A stretch of 64,000 nucleotides of DNA, taken from Bacteroidota bacterium (GTDB lineage: Bacteria; Bacteroidota; Bacteroidia; Flavobacteriales_D; Crocinitomicaceae). A model generated the notes under the pieces. That model worked only from the letters and a program-made list of their open reading frames with translations. It did not search any database and was not told the origin of the DNA. Position numbers and translations under genes: made by a program. Each line of letters starts with the position of its first letter. Within the stretch, counting starts at the first letter, position 1. Below, one piece after another: positions 26,911-34,942 of this stretch. The DNA lies in the NCBI GenBank assembly GCA_016192075.1, contig JACPUU010000012.1, positions 434,001 to 498,000 of the forward strand, written 5' to 3'.

Positions 26911-27306
26911 TTAGGATTTACCCCGGATTTTCGCAACAAGTTCCTCGTCATACCTGATCCAATTGTGAATCCAGATCGATCGTCCCAGGCGCAGCATAAT
27001 GGGGTAGGCAAAATAAAAGGCTACAAACATCAGGCTTAGCGGAATCCAGGGCCCCAGCGTTTCAGAAAAAAGAGCCATCATTAAAAAGGGAACTTCAATC
27101 AGCACTACAATAGGGTAACTGGTCCAGAGTGCACCAATCCAAAACCCCGGTTCTATTTCGTATTTTTGATTACAAACCGGGCAGCATTCAGGCATTCCAA
27201 GTTTGTTGCGGTATACAATAAGGCCTTTGCGTTCAAATAAATCACCTTGTCCGCAGCGGGGGCATTTTAATTTCAGAATGGAATAATAGCGGTGGTATTT
27301 TTTCAT
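26911..27306 (-). CDS. DUF983 family membrane protein
   Basis: 131 residues. An N-terminal zinc-ribbon-like part has two Cys pairs (CPRCGQGDLF at about 14-23 and CCPVCNQKY at about 40-48), followed by the conserved EPGFWIGALW (about 51-60) and two transmembrane helices (about 60-80 and 85-105). This is the DUF983 arrangement; some members are linked to cytochrome oxidase loci, but none is present here. Inner membrane, function unknown. Confidence 0.85.
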   Translation of the reverse strand: MKKYHRYYSILKLKCPRCGQGDLFERKGLIVYRNKLGMPECCPVCNQKYEIEPGFWIGALWTSYPIVVLIEVPFLMMALFSETLGPWIPLSLMFVAFYFAYPIMLRLGRSIWIHNWIRYDEELVAKIRGKS

Positions 27307-27361
27307 TGCAAATTAGCGCAGAATACTCTGTCAAAGATATAAAAAAACAAGGTCCGGATTA

Positions 27362-28672
27362 TTAATACGCCAAACGTATCCGCACTTGTCTCTTTTTAAT
27401 TTTTTGTCCGTTACACGCCGTGAGCAGTGCTTTTACCGTTGATTTTTTTACGGCTACGTATGACCGGTGGTCCAATACACTGATAAGCCCTATTGCTGAT
27501 TTATCCAGTTTACCGGTCTGACACAAAAAGCCTACCAGGTCAATTTTGTTGATTTTGTCTTTTTTTCCAAGATCAAAAAAAAGTGTATCCCAGCCGGGTA
27601 AACGAGGCGTGTTATCGTTGGGGTTAATTTTAAGTTCCTGCGGAACGATGGTCAGGTATTCAGGCAAATAATCATTCTCAGCAAGTATAAAATGAACGTT
27701 TCCTGATTTTCCGGCGCGGGCAGTGCGGCCGTTGCGGTGTGTCATTGATTTTTCATCCAGCGGCAGCTGAAAATGGACAACGTGACCAACGTCAGTAATA
27801 TCAAGTCCGCGCGCTGCAAGATCAGTTGAAACAAATACCGGGCAGGTACCATTCCTGAAACGGATCAGTGCCTTTTCACGCTCATCCTGCTCAAGGCCAC
27901 CATGAAAAACGGCATGAACCAGGTTTCGGTTAGTGAAATAAGCTGAAAGCCGGTCAACAGCATCACGGTGATTGCAAAAGAAGATGGCGGTATCCTCTTT
28001 AAAGCGGCAGGCCAGCAAAAAGGCGGCTTCCATTTTATCGGTATCCTTGGAGCGTGTTAGAAAAAAATTGGTTTTGGTTTCATCTTTGGCTGCCAGAAAA
28101 TTTACTGTTGCAGGCTCATGCAGGTGCAAAAAAGAAGGTACGGTTTTCAGCACGGTAGCAGAGGTGAGTATTTTGGTGCTGAGTTTACCCAAATGCCTGG
28201 CAATTTCAGCCATTTCATTTTCAAAACCAAGTTCGAGTGACTTATCAAATTCGTCCAGTACAAGGGTGTGTACGTTGCGCACATCAACCAGTTTGCGGTG
28301 AATCAAATCCAGAATACGTCCCGGGGTGCCTGTTAAAAGCGTTGGTGTAACAGCCAGCGTTCTTGATTCATCACGCATGGAATGGCCGCCATAAACACAA
28401 GCCGTTCTGAGTCCGGTAGCCATTTTTCGTATAACGGTATCAATTTGAATGGCCAGTTCACGCACCGGTACTATGATTACAACCTGCAATTGTCCGGGTG
28501 TTTCAGTAACCGTTTGCAGCATGCTTAGCAAAAAAGCAAGCGTTTTACCGCTGCCTGTAGGTGCATACAAAACGAGGTCTTTACCCGGTTGAAATTGTTG
28601 CTGCACTTCACGCTGCATTTCATTAAGTGCTGAAATGCCCAGGTTGGCCAGAAATTTTGAATGGTCTGTCAT
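27362..28672 (-). CDS. DEAD-box RNA helicase with DbpA-type RNA-binding domain
   Basis: 436 residues. Helicase motifs in order: Q-motif region FLANLGISALNEMQ, motif I APTGSGKT (about 38-45), Ia VPVRELA, Ib TPGR (about 116), II as LDEFD (a DEAD variant, about 138-142), III SAT (about 172), then domain 2 with ARGLDITDVGHVVHFQLP and HRNGRTARAG (motif VI). The last 70 residues, with KINKIDLVGFLC and HRSYVAVKK, are a DbpA RNA-binding domain (PF03880 type), which in E. coli DbpA recognises 23S rRNA hairpin 92. A role in large-subunit ribosome assembly is therefore likely. The D-E-F-D form of motif II is a noted deviation from DEAD. Confidence 0.88.
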   Translation of the reverse strand: MTDHSKFLANLGISALNEMQREVQQQFQPGKDLVLYAPTGSGKTLAFLLSMLQTVTETPGQLQVVIIVPVRELAIQIDTVIRKMATGLRTACVYGGHSMRDESRTLAVTPTLLTGTPGRILDLIHRKLVDVRNVHTLVLDEFDKSLELGFENEMAEIARHLGKLSTKILTSATVLKTVPSFLHLHEPATVNFLAAKDETKTNFFLTRSKDTDKMEAAFLLACRFKEDTAIFFCNHRDAVDRLSAYFTNRNLVHAVFHGGLEQDEREKALIRFRNGTCPVFVSTDLAARGLDITDVGHVVHFQLPLDEKSMTHRNGRTARAGKSGNVHFILAENDYLPEYLTIVPQELKINPNDNTPRLPGWDTLFFDLGKKDKINKIDLVGFLCQTGKLDKSAIGLISVLDHRSYVAVKKSTVKALLTACNGQKIKKRQVRIRLAY

Positions 28673-28827
28673 GGATCAAAAGTAGTGTTTATGAACCAGA
28701 GTAGGGTATTGTTGTGCAATAGGCCTGCTCTATTTTTAACCTGGAGGTGGTGCTCTCGGGTGAAAGTCTTATTTTTAGTCCAAATTCGCCACCTTAGCTA
28801 AAGTTTCGGTGGCTAAAAAATAAACTC

Positions 28828-29373
28828 ATGGAAGCCCGTACCGTAGATTTTTCACGCACCACTATTACCGAATTAATGATTCCGTCATTTGCCAATTTCT
28901 CAGGCAAGGTTCACGGAGGTATTTTGCTGGGAATGATGGACAAAGTAGCATACGTCTGCGCTTCGAAACATTCAGGTGCCTATTGCGTTACTGTTTCAGT
29001 TGACGGGGTAGAGTTTAAAGAGCCGGTTGAAGTGGGAGAACTTGTTTCTCTTTCAGCATCGGTTAATTACGTTGGCAACAGTTCAATGATTATCGGCATT
29101 CGCGTTGAGTCACTAAAACCCAAAACGGGTGAAAAAAAACACACCAATTCGTGTTACTTTACCATGGTAGCCAAAAATGACGACGGAACATTGAAACAGG
29201 TTCCCCGGCTTGTTTTTCAGAGCAATGATGACATTCGCCGCTTTTGGGATGCAAAAAATCTGAAAAAAATGCGCTCTGAAATTACTGACATGCTCAATAC
29301 CGAGGTAAAATCCATGTCATTTGAAGATATGCTTCAATCATTGAATGGAGATCGTTATGAATTAGGGTTTTAG
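28828..29373 (+). CDS. Acyl-CoA thioesterase, hotdog fold
   Basis: 181 residues. The hotdog core shows ANFSGKVHGGILLGMMDKVAYVCASKHSG (residues about 22-50) with the catalytic/His-Gly-Gly turn and Asp of the YciA/BACH group, then VDGVEFKEPVEVGELVSLSASVNYVGNSSM. The domain ends near residue 130; the C-terminal 50 residues are helical and of unknown role. Such enzymes hydrolyse medium to long acyl-CoA in the cytosol. It stands alone between the divergent helicase gene and the small secreted protein gene. Confidence 0.85.
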   Translation: MEARTVDFSRTTITELMIPSFANFSGKVHGGILLGMMDKVAYVCASKHSGAYCVTVSVDGVEFKEPVEVGELVSLSASVNYVGNSSMIIGIRVESLKPKTGEKKHTNSCYFTMVAKNDDGTLKQVPRLVFQSNDDIRRFWDAKNLKKMRSEITDMLNTEVKSMSFEDMLQSLNGDRYELGF

Positions 29374-29433
29374 ACGATCTGAAAACCGTGTTTTTTTGTC
29401 CTGAAGCGTTTATTTACCCTGACATGTTAACAG

Positions 29434-29481
29434 TTTGTTTACCTTAAAACTGGCAAAAAAGCGTGTTTGGGCTTATATTTG
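29434..29481 (+). promoter_or_regulatory. Promoter of small secreted protein gene
   Basis: TATATTTG at 29474-29481 is a full match to TAnnTTTG, 25 nt before the ATG at 29507. TTTG occurs upstream at 29434-29437 but its spacing is longer than usual, so the -33 part is doubtful. Confidence 0.5.
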
Positions 29482-29506
29482 TGGTAGAACTTAACAAATC
29501 AGTTTT

Positions 29507-29791
29507 ATGAAAAAGCAAATGCTTCTTTTGGCTGTTCTGCTCTTTCTGGTTTCAGGTATAGCCAGATCATCGGTTTATATAAAATACTACAACACAGACA
29601 GCAAAACGTATACATGGGATGTTAAGATTGCAGGTACCATGACAAAAGTAGAGTTTGGCGGCAGCCGTACATCTACGGTAACCATTCAGGGCGGTGCCAG
29701 TGATTGTATCATTTACACGCCCTGTGGTGAAATCAAACTCACCAATGATGTCAAAATCACCATCAAAAATGGCTGTATTACGATTGGTTAG
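29507..29791 (+). CDS. Small secreted protein, unknown
   Basis: 94 residues. Signal peptide MKKQMLLLAVLLFLVSGIARS (cleavage about 20-23), then a compact beta-rich domain of about 70 residues with two Cys (DCIIYTPCG) that could form a disulfide in the periplasm, and a third Cys in NGCITIG at the end. Tyr-rich start (VYIKYYNTDSKTYTW). It resembles small flavobacterial exported proteins but no family was recognised. It has its own good promoter and is followed by 210 bp without a gene, so it is monocistronic. Confidence 0.65.
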   Translation: MKKQMLLLAVLLFLVSGIARSSVYIKYYNTDSKTYTWDVKIAGTMTKVEFGGSRTSTVTIQGGASDCIIYTPCGEIKLTNDVKITIKNGCITIG

Positions 29792-29914
29792 GAAATTTTT
29801 GTAACCTGTTCGGAAAAAAGTCGTAACCTATTGCAGAATTAACGTTATCGTTAAAAGCGCGGATACTTTATTGGTTTTCCTTCTGTTAAGTCGAAGCGCT
29901 CATTTATTTATGCG

Positions 29915-29962
29915 GTTTTAAAGGGAGTTCTCCAGCGACAAAATGGGGGACTCCTTTTAGTT
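29915..29962 (+). terminator. Possible imperfect hairpin terminator
   Basis: AAAGGGAGTTCTCC and GGGGGACTCCTTTT can pair with two small bulges and are followed by a short T run. Lies 3' of the 94-residue gene. Weak. Confidence 0.35.
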
Positions 29963-30002
29963 TGTGCTCCATTTCATGATTCTTTTTTTTGTATCTTGGG
30001 GT

Positions 30003-30638
30003 ATGTTTTTGAAACGATTACTGACTCTTTTTCTGATTGGCTTATCTTTTAGCGTTATTGCCGCAAAAATTCCCGTTTTGGTAAAGTATTCAACCCTTAC
30101 GCTGAGCAATAATGAAAAGCCGGTTGATTTGGTTGAATGGATCAGTATAGGAGCTAAAGGAAATGAGGTGGTTTTCGAAAAAACGGACTCGCTTTACCGG
30201 AACTGGAAAATTTCAGGCAACGGGTATGAAGGCAATGCCTGGCTTTTTGTTTCTAAGGAACGGGGGATTGGATGGACCATCCGGTCCGGCGAAGATTCAC
30301 TGAAAGTATTAATAGCCCGTGATTATAAGAACACCAATGATCCGCGCATTATTTCCATTTCTACCAGTTTTATTTCAGGTTTGTTTATTGTAGAAAATTT
30401 TGAACCTGACTGCAACAGCAATTTCAGGGTGTATTCACTTAAAAATTCCTGGGATGCCGATGTGGAGTATACCGGGGCTTATGCCCTTGAAATGCAGCAT
30501 TCAGATCCCTGCGCAGCAGGGCACTGGACCGTGAAAACCGGAAAACTGAAAATACCGGAAAAAGTACTATACATGGCTGTTTTTACAGGTATAATGACGC
30601 AGAATATCAGGCACCTGTTTAAAGATTTCAGTATATAA
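30003..30638 (+). CDS. Hypothetical exported protein
   Basis: 211 residues from the ATG at 30003, which opens a signal peptide (MFLKRLLTLFLIGLSFSVIAA); an upstream ATG would add a second hydrophobic run. The mature part is beta-rich with Cys residues near 145 and 185 (EPDCNSNF, HSDPCAAGHW). No domain was recognised. It is preceded by a promoter-like TATCTTGG just before the start and stands apart from its neighbours. Periplasmic or surface location is inferred. Confidence 0.6.
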   Translation: MFLKRLLTLFLIGLSFSVIAAKIPVLVKYSTLTLSNNEKPVDLVEWISIGAKGNEVVFEKTDSLYRNWKISGNGYEGNAWLFVSKERGIGWTIRSGEDSLKVLIARDYKNTNDPRIISISTSFISGLFIVENFEPDCNSNFRVYSLKNSWDADVEYTGAYALEMQHSDPCAAGHWTVKTGKLKIPEKVLYMAVFTGIMTQNIRHLFKDFSI

Positions 30639-30713
30639 TCCATCCCATTTAATCCGGTATTCTTTGTTGCCGGACATACCTTAACACTTGCTTTAGTTCA
30701 AGCGCATTTCAGC

Positions 30714-31142
30714 CTAGTCAGACCACTTTACCAGTGTTTTTTCCATAAAAACCTCAGGCTGAGCCGGGGCCGTAAACCCGAATTTTTCATAAAGCCCGTG
30801 TGCATCTCGTGTAGCCAGGTTCCAGCGATGGATACGGGCATATTCTGGATCATTAAAAATAAAGTCAAGCAATATTTTTGAATACCCTTTTCCTTTGTGG
30901 TCTTTGTGAATCAATACATCCATCAGGTAAGCAAACACCACGGTATCAGACAAAACGCGGGCAAAACCAATTTGTTCACCTTCTAAAAAAAGACCATAAC
31001 AGCGTGAATTGTCAATGGTGCGCTGAATTTCTTCTTTTGACCGCGCCTTGCCCCAGTATGTTTCACTTAGCATTTGCTGAATAACATCAATTTTAAGCCT
31101 CTTTTTATCTTTGCTTACCGTTGGTGCTTGTGTTACTTCCAT
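30714..31142 (-). CDS. GNAT family N-acetyltransferase
   Basis: 142 residues from the ATG at 31142 (MEVTQAP); an upstream TTG is less likely. The GNAT core shows strand-helix order with VLIHKDHKGKGYSKILLDFI (about 75-95), whose Q/R-x-x-G-x-G/A equivalent (HKGKGYS) binds the acetyl-CoA pyrophosphate, and LATRDAHGLYEKFGF (about 110-124), motif B. It acetylates an unknown amine in the cytosol. Its start faces the divergent secreted-protein gene and the two reading frames may overlap, depending on which start the latter uses. Confidence 0.85.
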   Translation of the reverse strand: MEVTQAPTVSKDKKRLKIDVIQQMLSETYWGKARSKEEIQRTIDNSRCYGLFLEGEQIGFARVLSDTVVFAYLMDVLIHKDHKGKGYSKILLDFIFNDPEYARIHRWNLATRDAHGLYEKFGFTAPAQPEVFMEKTLVKWSD

Positions 31143-32145
31143 TTTATCCTTATTTTTAGCTTCCAGATTAAAATTACGCAATAACCTGACACACGTTCAC
31201 ACCAAATATAATTTTGTTTTCAAGGCCCTGTTTTTGTGTGTAGTTGGTTTGGCACGTCCCGCCATGGCGGCTGAAACAGAAACGTCGGGATCGTCATGGC
31301 TGTATGATTTTTTTTCAGGAGGCATTCATTCTGCCTATGCTGAGTATGCCATTGCCCTGTCGCCGCCAATCAATTCATCGGCACAATACTATCAGCAAAT
31401 GAGTTATTCCATTGGATACATTGCAGCTGAAAAAACCTACGAAATGCGGTTTAGCTATGAGTATCGTGAAGACTGGAGTATTCTCACCCATAACGGATCG
31501 TTTCAGCCACCAAAGCAGCAGGTTTATTTCACCGGTTCAAAAATTCAACCCTGGTCAAACACCAACGGGCTTGGAATTTATGCTGAAAAATACGACCGTA
31601 AAATTCAGAATTGGGTGGTTTTTGAAAACCTTGATTCCATACTCATGATGCAATCAAAAGCAGGCAACCCAATGCCTCCGCTGAGTGGCATTTTTTTCCC
31701 CGATGAACTCAAACACCTTAAACGAAAATACAAAGAAGCCCTGGCTTCAGGAACCGAAGACCCCTTGTGCAGAAACCTGGACTTTGATCACAGCGGCAAT
31801 GTAGCCGGCATTTCACAAAGCTACCTGATGACTTTCAATAACCGTAAAACCAATGCCGTTAAAAACCTGGATGACTATACCCTGAGTATCCGTAATCAAA
31901 ATGACGATGTGGTTTTTATAGATATACTCACCACCGGTGGAAAATACCCAATGATGGAAGGATTGCAGTTTAAATCAGGTGAAAAAAAATGTACCGTATT
32001 TAATTTTGAGCTAAACCACCTGTTCAGCAAATTTGCGCCCGGGTTGGTTGAAGATCCGCAAAAGCTGATCAATGAGTACCTGCTTGCTTTGCAGGATTCT
32101 GCCGGAAAACCCCTGGCCCGGTTTGAAACAACAGCCCATAAATAA
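31111..32145 (+). CDS. Hypothetical exported protein, start codon unresolved
   Basis: The open frame runs from a TTG at 31111; the first ATG (31264) lies inside what looks like the end of a signal peptide (FKALFLCVVGLARPAMA, cut before AETE). No ATG or GTG precedes that hydrophobic stretch in frame, so the start is either non-ATG (TTG 31111, CTG 31228, TTG 31234) or the frame is broken upstream. A TAnnTTTG match (31209-31216) also lies within the frame. The mature part, about 290 residues, is rich in Tyr and has a repeated FSYEY/YSIGY strand style, with a C-terminal amphipathic helix. No known family. It starts the run of secreted-protein genes up to 34.4 kb. Confidence 0.6.
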   Translation: MLTVGACVTSILSLFLASRLKLRNNLTHVHTKYNFVFKALFLCVVGLARPAMAAETETSGSSWLYDFFSGGIHSAYAEYAIALSPPINSSAQYYQQMSYSIGYIAAEKTYEMRFSYEYREDWSILTHNGSFQPPKQQVYFTGSKIQPWSNTNGLGIYAEKYDRKIQNWVVFENLDSILMMQSKAGNPMPPLSGIFFPDELKHLKRKYKEALASGTEDPLCRNLDFDHSGNVAGISQSYLMTFNNRKTNAVKNLDDYTLSIRNQNDDVVFIDILTTGGKYPMMEGLQFKSGEKKCTVFNFELNHLFSKFAPGLVEDPQKLINEYLLALQDSAGKPLARFETTAHK

Positions 32146-32153
32146 CCGGAACG

Positions 32154-32669
32154 GTGAGTAAACGCGAACTTTCAAAATACCTTAGCTCCCTGTCCAAAAA
32201 AGAACTGGAGGTACAGGTTTCAGAATTATATGACCGGCTGAAGGAAGTAAGACAGTTTTACAATTTTGTTTTTAACCCCAAAGAAGAAAAAATGGTGGAA
32301 GAAGCAAAGTTTAAAATATCCAAAGAATATTTTCCACCTTCTGGCCGAAAACCCAAGAGGCGAAGATCAGTTGCCCAGCGGTTTTTGCGCGACTTTGTGA
32401 AATTAGGTGTAGAGCCGGCCCTGGTGGCTGATGTAATGCTCTATAACATTGAAGTGGCCCAGGCGGCAAACGCTGAAAAAACAATTAACCAGGATTCCTT
32501 TTACAAAAGTATGCTCAACTCTTTTGATGAAGCATTGCAGTATACCAATCAGCATAACCTGCACACCAAATTAAAAATACGCCTGCAGCAAATTATTGAC
32601 CGGGCCGAAGATCAGCGGTGGGTCAATGCACAGGCTTTTGCAGATCACTATGAAAAATACGGCGTATGA
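32154..32669 (+). CDS. DUF6155 family protein
   Basis: 171 residues from a GTG (SKRELSKYLSSLSKKELE). The conserved FYNFVFNPKEEKMVEEAKFKISKEYFP (about 40-66) and RRSVAQRFLRDFVKLGVEP (about 75-93) blocks are those of DUF6155. All-helical, charged, no signal peptide, so cytosolic; function unknown. It lies 8 nt after the preceding gene and overlaps the next start by 4 nt (ATGA), so it is translated within the operon even though its neighbours are exported. Confidence 0.75.
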   Translation: MSKRELSKYLSSLSKKELEVQVSELYDRLKEVRQFYNFVFNPKEEKMVEEAKFKISKEYFPPSGRKPKRRRSVAQRFLRDFVKLGVEPALVADVMLYNIEVAQAANAEKTINQDSFYKSMLNSFDEALQYTNQHNLHTKLKIRLQQIIDRAEDQRWVNAQAFADHYEKYGV

Positions 32670-33184
32670 TTCAGAAAATGATTTCTTTTTTTATCCTGCT
32701 GCTTTTAATTGTTGTTTCAAACGGCATATACGGCCAAAACTTTGCACAGCGCTGTGAAGGTGAATGGCAGGGTACCATGTATATACACCAGACATACGGT
32801 GACAGCCTGCTGACAGATAGTGTTGTTGTGGCTTTTACGGTGACACCGTTTGGCGGTGAAGCAGGGTATTGGATCTGGAATATGGAATACCTTTCAGAAA
32901 AAACACCGGTTACCAAAGCCTATACCTTGATTCAAAAAAGTGATACGCAATTTTTACTGGATGAAGGGGATGGTATTGTGCTGCCCAATTATGTGGCGGG
33001 TTCAAAAATGTACAGCACTTTTGAAGTTGACGGTACCTGGCTGACGGCTTCGTATGAGTTTGTGAATGAAACCCTGGTTTTTGAAGTAACATCCGGCCAC
33101 GTTTCTGAACCGTATTCAAAAGGTGAAGTAACCGGCTATACAATTGATGTGGTGCAGCGGGTTGTATTAATCAGATTACCTTGA
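32666..33184 (+). CDS. Hypothetical exported protein
   Basis: 172 residues. Signal peptide MIQKMISFFILLLLIVVSNGIYG, then a beta-rich domain (CEGEWQGTMYIHQTYGDS, WIWNMEYL, FLLDEGDGIVLP) that looks like a lipocalin/avidin-type barrel of about 145 residues; this fold suggestion rests on strand pattern only. Start ATG overlaps the stop of the DUF6155 gene, and its own stop TGA overlaps the next start (TTGA). Operon member; function unknown. Confidence 0.65.
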   Translation: MIQKMISFFILLLLIVVSNGIYGQNFAQRCEGEWQGTMYIHQTYGDSLLTDSVVVAFTVTPFGGEAGYWIWNMEYLSEKTPVTKAYTLIQKSDTQFLLDEGDGIVLPNYVAGSKMYSTFEVDGTWLTASYEFVNETLVFEVTSGHVSEPYSKGEVTGYTIDVVQRVVLIRLP

Positions 33185-34092
33185 GCAGATTGTCAGAAAT
33201 AGTTTTTTCAGGTGTGGTGCTTTTCATATCCGGCACAGCAATAGGGCAACAGGTTTCTGATGCCTCGGGCAATACTTATGGTACTGTAACCATTGGCACC
33301 CAGGTATGGCTCAATGCAGGTCTAAAAACCACCCGCTTTTCAAACGGTGATTCAATACCAACAACCTATCCGGCAACACTGCCGGTTGATACCGGACCAA
33401 CATCGATCTACCAATGGGCTTATAATGGTGACGACAGCCTTGCTGCAATCTATGGCAGATTGTATACCTGGTATGCTGTTATGGATGTACGCAATGTATG
33501 CCCGGTTGGCTGGCATGTGCCTTCAACAGCTGAATTTGGAATTTTGACCAGTTACCTGGGTGGTGTTGAAGTGGCGGGCGGTAAATTAAAAGAAGCCGGT
33601 TACAGTCATTGGCTGAGCCCGAATACCGGTGCAACCAATGAAACCGGATTTAATGGTGTACCCAACGGTAACCGCAACCTGGGCGGTTATTTCAATGATA
33701 TGGGCATGGTTTCAGACAACTGGTCATCCACAGAAGGTTCCCAGGGCGCGTGGGACTTTGATTTGAATTACAATACGGCCGCAACAACATCGTATGACGA
33801 CCCTAAAACATTTGCATTTGCCGTTCGCTGCCTGCGCAATTTACCGGCAGAAACTGATTTGTCGTCAGTGACTGTTTTTCCTGTTCCGGCTGATGATTAC
33901 CTGGTGGTTGATTGCCATGATATTTCAGACCTTACCTATGAAATTGCAGAATCAACCGGTGCAATTGTTCAAACAGGCAGTTTAAAAGCCGGACAAAATA
34001 CCCTGGCAATTGAAAAACTACCTGCCGGGGTTTACATTATACGGTTGTTTCAGTCACAAAAAACAATTGAATTTAAATTCATTAAAGCCTGA
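33181..34092 (+). CDS. FISUMP-domain T9SS surface protein
   Basis: 303 residues. The start is a TTG (33181 or 33190), coupled to the preceding stop; no ATG precedes the signal peptide (ending GTAIGQ). The central domain (VSDASGNTYGTVTIGTQVW at about 24-42, CPVGWHVPSTAEF at about 105-117, SDNWSSTE at about 178, AFAVRCLRN at about 208) is the 'Fibrobacter succinogenes major paralogous' domain, a C-type-lectin-like surface module. The last 75 residues (TVFPVPADDYLVVDC, then KLPAGVYIIRLFQS, then FKFIKA) are a type A T9SS sorting domain. A surface protein, ligand unknown. Confidence 0.85.
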   Translation: MSRLSEIVFSGVVLFISGTAIGQQVSDASGNTYGTVTIGTQVWLNAGLKTTRFSNGDSIPTTYPATLPVDTGPTSIYQWAYNGDDSLAAIYGRLYTWYAVMDVRNVCPVGWHVPSTAEFGILTSYLGGVEVAGGKLKEAGYSHWLSPNTGATNETGFNGVPNGNRNLGGYFNDMGMVSDNWSSTEGSQGAWDFDLNYNTAATTSYDDPKTFAFAVRCLRNLPAETDLSSVTVFPVPADDYLVVDCHDISDLTYEIAESTGAIVQTGSLKAGQNTLAIEKLPAGVYIIRLFQSQKTIEFKFIKA

Positions 34093-34098
34093 CGCTGC

Positions 34099-34428
34099 AT
34101 GAAAAAAACAGTCTTGTTTTTGGTGGCTTTTTTAATGCTTGCCTGTGAATCACAGGTTCATATTCAGCTCACCTGTAAAGATGCCATTACGCATAAACCG
34201 CTGGAGGGAGTTGCTGTTTCTGTGCAGGCAGGCCTGAATGGTGATTACACCAAAAGCACAGCACAAGGTACTACAGATGCTGCCGGATTTTTTGAAACGT
34301 TTCTGATGATTGGTTGCCCGGGCAAATGTTACGATATCTACATCACTTATTCCAAAGAAGGGTACCAGTCAAAAAAAGAACTGAACGTAACAGACGGAGA
34401 AGTTTTGCTGGAGCAGGTAAAACCTTAA
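34099..34428 (+). CDS. Small lipoprotein with transthyretin-like domain
   Basis: 109 residues. Lipoprotein signal (VAFLMLACESQ, Cys16 lipobox). The rest, with CKDAITHKPLEGVAVSVQ and GTTDAAGFFETFL, is a single carboxypeptidase-regulatory/transthyretin-like beta-sandwich, as seen in many Bacteroidota lipoproteins. It closes the + strand run. Its stop overlaps the convergent lipoprotein gene by 4 nt. No specific role can be read. Confidence 0.7.
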   Translation: MKKTVLFLVAFLMLACESQVHIQLTCKDAITHKPLEGVAVSVQAGLNGDYTKSTAQGTTDAAGFFETFLMIGCPGKCYDIYITYSKEGYQSKKELNVTDGEVLLEQVKP

Positions 34429-34868
34429 GGCCTTACCAGTTCATAGGTAGCATTTATAATCCAATACCGGCTGCGCTGCGCATTCAGTTCTTCTTCAGTT
34501 TCAACCGGAATTCCCTGACTGACAATTTCACTGGTATCCAGAAAAACCGGGTTGTCGTTACGAATCATTAAATCTCCCCAAACACGCACAGGACGGTCTA
34601 CCCACTGATCATCCCAACTGGTTAAACCATCAATCCAATACGTTTGTGTTTTGGTTACCAGCACAGCGCCGCCTTTTTGATTTTGTGCTATACCGGTTAT
34701 GGGCATTTCTACTGACACCGGTTCATCGGTAAGCAGTCTGACATTTTTTTGACCACCACTGGTATCACGCAAATTGGTAGCGGAATCAATATGCTGTACT
34801 GAATCTTTTCGGGGTGAACAGGCAGTCATTAAGAGTGCCAGCAAACAGAAAATCAATTGATTTTGCAT
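34425..34868 (-). CDS. Hypothetical lipoprotein
   Basis: 147 residues. Lipoprotein signal with lipobox LMTACSP (Cys17). The mature part (EPVSVEMPITGIAQNQKGGAV) is a short beta domain with an OB-like strand pattern (WIDGLTSWDDQWVDRPVRVWGDLM). No known family recognised. It lies downstream of the S46 peptidase gene but behind a strong terminator, so it is probably separately transcribed. Anchored to a membrane by inference. Confidence 0.65.
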   Translation of the reverse strand: MQNQLIFCLLALLMTACSPRKDSVQHIDSATNLRDTSGGQKNVRLLTDEPVSVEMPITGIAQNQKGGAVLVTKTQTYWIDGLTSWDDQWVDRPVRVWGDLMIRNDNPVFLDTSEIVSQGIPVETEEELNAQRSRYWIINATYELVRP

Positions 34869-34897
34869 ATCGAAATGTACGGATTTTTTTCCAAAAA

Positions 34898-34924
34898 AAA
34901 ATCCCGGATGTTCTCCGGGATTTT
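34898..34924 (-). terminator. Rho-independent terminator of S46 peptidase gene
   Basis: Perfect 11-bp arms AAAATCCCGGA (34898-34908) and TCCGGGATTTT (34914-34924), loop of 5 nt. On the minus strand it is followed by a run of T (A run 34893-34901), 19 nt after the peptidase stop. Confidence 0.9.
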
Positions 34925-34942
34925 AGCGTGTCGTATAAATGG

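Noticed and set aside
26797-27039. 80-residue + strand frame with QQMLNRVQHD
   Set aside because: A translation of a common intergenic repeat that also runs into the DUF983 gene on the other strand.
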